A program made the translations under genes and the position numbers. From an uncultured Clostridia bacterium (lineage in GTDB: Bacteria > Bacillota > Clostridia > UMGS1883), in the NCBI GenBank assembly GCA_947630525.1, contig CANRHW010000106.1:1-5638 (forward strand): a stretch of 5,638 bases of DNA, written 5' to 3'. The notes beneath the pieces were generated by a model. The model saw only the letters and a program-made list of their open reading frames with translations. It did not search any database and was not told where the DNA came from. Below are positions 5,451-5,638 of this stretch, one piece after another; position 1 is the first letter of the stretch, and every line of letters starts with the position of its first letter.

Positions 5451-5479
5451 CCCCACAAACAATAAAGTTGTTTGTGGGG
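5451..5479. repeat. 12-bp perfect hairpin inside the element
   Basis: CCCCACAAACAA (5451-5462) and TTGTTTGTGGGG (5468-5479) pair fully around the 5-base loop TAAAG. No T-tract follows in either direction. A further imperfect hairpin, GGAACAGCG (5487-5495) with CGCTTGTTCC (5502-5511), follows at once. Confidence 0.65.
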
Positions 5480-5509
5480 GAAAGGAGGAACAGCGTTGCA
5501 TCGCTTGTT

Positions 5510-5534
5510 CCGACGCCGTTCTGCGCGATTTTTT
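5510..5534 (-). repeat. Right terminal inverted repeat
   Basis: Inverted copy of 5260-5284 (23 of 25 bases), ending in a six-T run. It lies 29 bases past the stop codon of the minus-strand gene at the window edge, so the element sits between two convergent genes. Confidence 0.65.
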
Positions 5535-5563
5535 GGGCGGCCCTATTCCTCGTTGTGCAACGC

Positions 5564-5638
5564 CTATTTGTCGCAATATTCTGTCCAGGCCTCTATAAGG
5601 TCGTTAAGCAAATCCAAGTCCTCGCCCTTGAGCCTGTC
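5564..5638 (-). CDS. 3' end of an unidentified gene (partial)
   Basis: The minus strand reads open from the window edge for 24 codons to a TAG at 5564-5566. The end of the product includes RLKGEDLDLLNDLIEAW and closes in EYCDK, a charged, probably helical tail. Codon use and composition look coding-like, with no stop in the visible part, and the gene ends just before the repeat-bounded element. The fragment is too short to identify a family, and I do not recognise it. It converges with the glycosidase gene. No obvious intrinsic terminator of its own lies between 5535 and 5563, so its transcript may enter the element and end there. Confidence 0.5.
   Translation of the reverse strand, partial: DRLKGEDLDLLNDLIEAWTEYCDK

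Larger units (their letters stand above)
5260..5534. mobile_element. MITE-like element with 25-bp terminal inverted repeats
   Basis: Bases 5260-5284 and the reverse complement of 5510-5534 match at 23 of 25 positions when the A-tract is included: AACGGCGTCGG at 5274-5284 is inverted perfectly at 5510-5520, and the match continues outward through GCG and the A/T run. A weaker match continues inward for about nine bases. The enclosed DNA (about 275 bp in all) has no credible gene but several hairpins, fitting a non-autonomous palindromic element or a dispersed intergenic repeat. No flush target-site duplication is evident; GGCC occurs near both ends (5253-5256 and 5539-5542) but not symmetrically. 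Copy number cannot be judged from one window. Confidence 0.55.

Noticed and set aside
5361..5479. Hairpins considered as a CRISPR-like or riboswitch structure
   Set aside because: There are no regularly spaced direct repeats, and no aptamer consensus that I recognise lies in front of a gene.
5246..5598. Short open frames on both strands within the intergenic element (70 and 99 codons)
   Set aside because: They cross hairpins, terminators and the inverted repeats, have no ribosome sites, and their products are basic, low-information sequences without family features.

Overview
The window looks like chromosomal DNA of a Gram-positive, clostridial-type bacterium (Bacillota). This is inferred from four near-consensus sigma-A-type promoters, purine-rich Shine-Dalgarno sites, a lipoprotein-type binding protein and a transcription-terminating TPP riboswitch. 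Base composition is roughly balanced; the lineage below class cannot be set from this sequence.

Layout. Positions 8-601 (minus) hold an XTP/dITP diphosphatase (RdgB/HAM1) with its own promoter at 655-683. A hairpin at 713-750 closes the next unit. Positions 760-3615 (minus) form a compact four-gene operon, read in the order thiamine-binding protein, ABC permease, NMT1/THI5-like lipoprotein, ABC ATPase. It is led by a TPP riboswitch (3684-3783) and a leader terminator (3632-3667), so it is a thiamine or thiamine-pyrimidine-precursor uptake operon (ThiXYZ type) shut off when TPP is plentiful. Diverging from it, 3899-5245 (plus) encodes a cytosolic GH43-like five-bladed beta-propeller glycosidase that resembles exo-beta-1,3-galactanases. 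Positions 5246-5563 carry no gene but hold terminators, several hairpins and an element of about 275 bp bounded by 25-bp imperfect inverted repeats. The last 75 bases are the 3' end of an unidentified minus-strand gene.

How the parts work together. The operon makes a high-affinity importer: lipoprotein outside, permease dimer in the membrane, ATPase inside, plus a small soluble thiamine-binding protein. The glycosidase has no evident metabolic link to thiamine. However, its promoter and the operon promoter are exact mirror images inside a 41-bp dyad, so the two units share one control region. The points most worth a second look are this mirror-symmetric promoter pair, the MITE-like element after the glycosidase gene, and the glycosidase itself (apparent Gln catalytic base, no signal peptide, unassigned C-terminal region).
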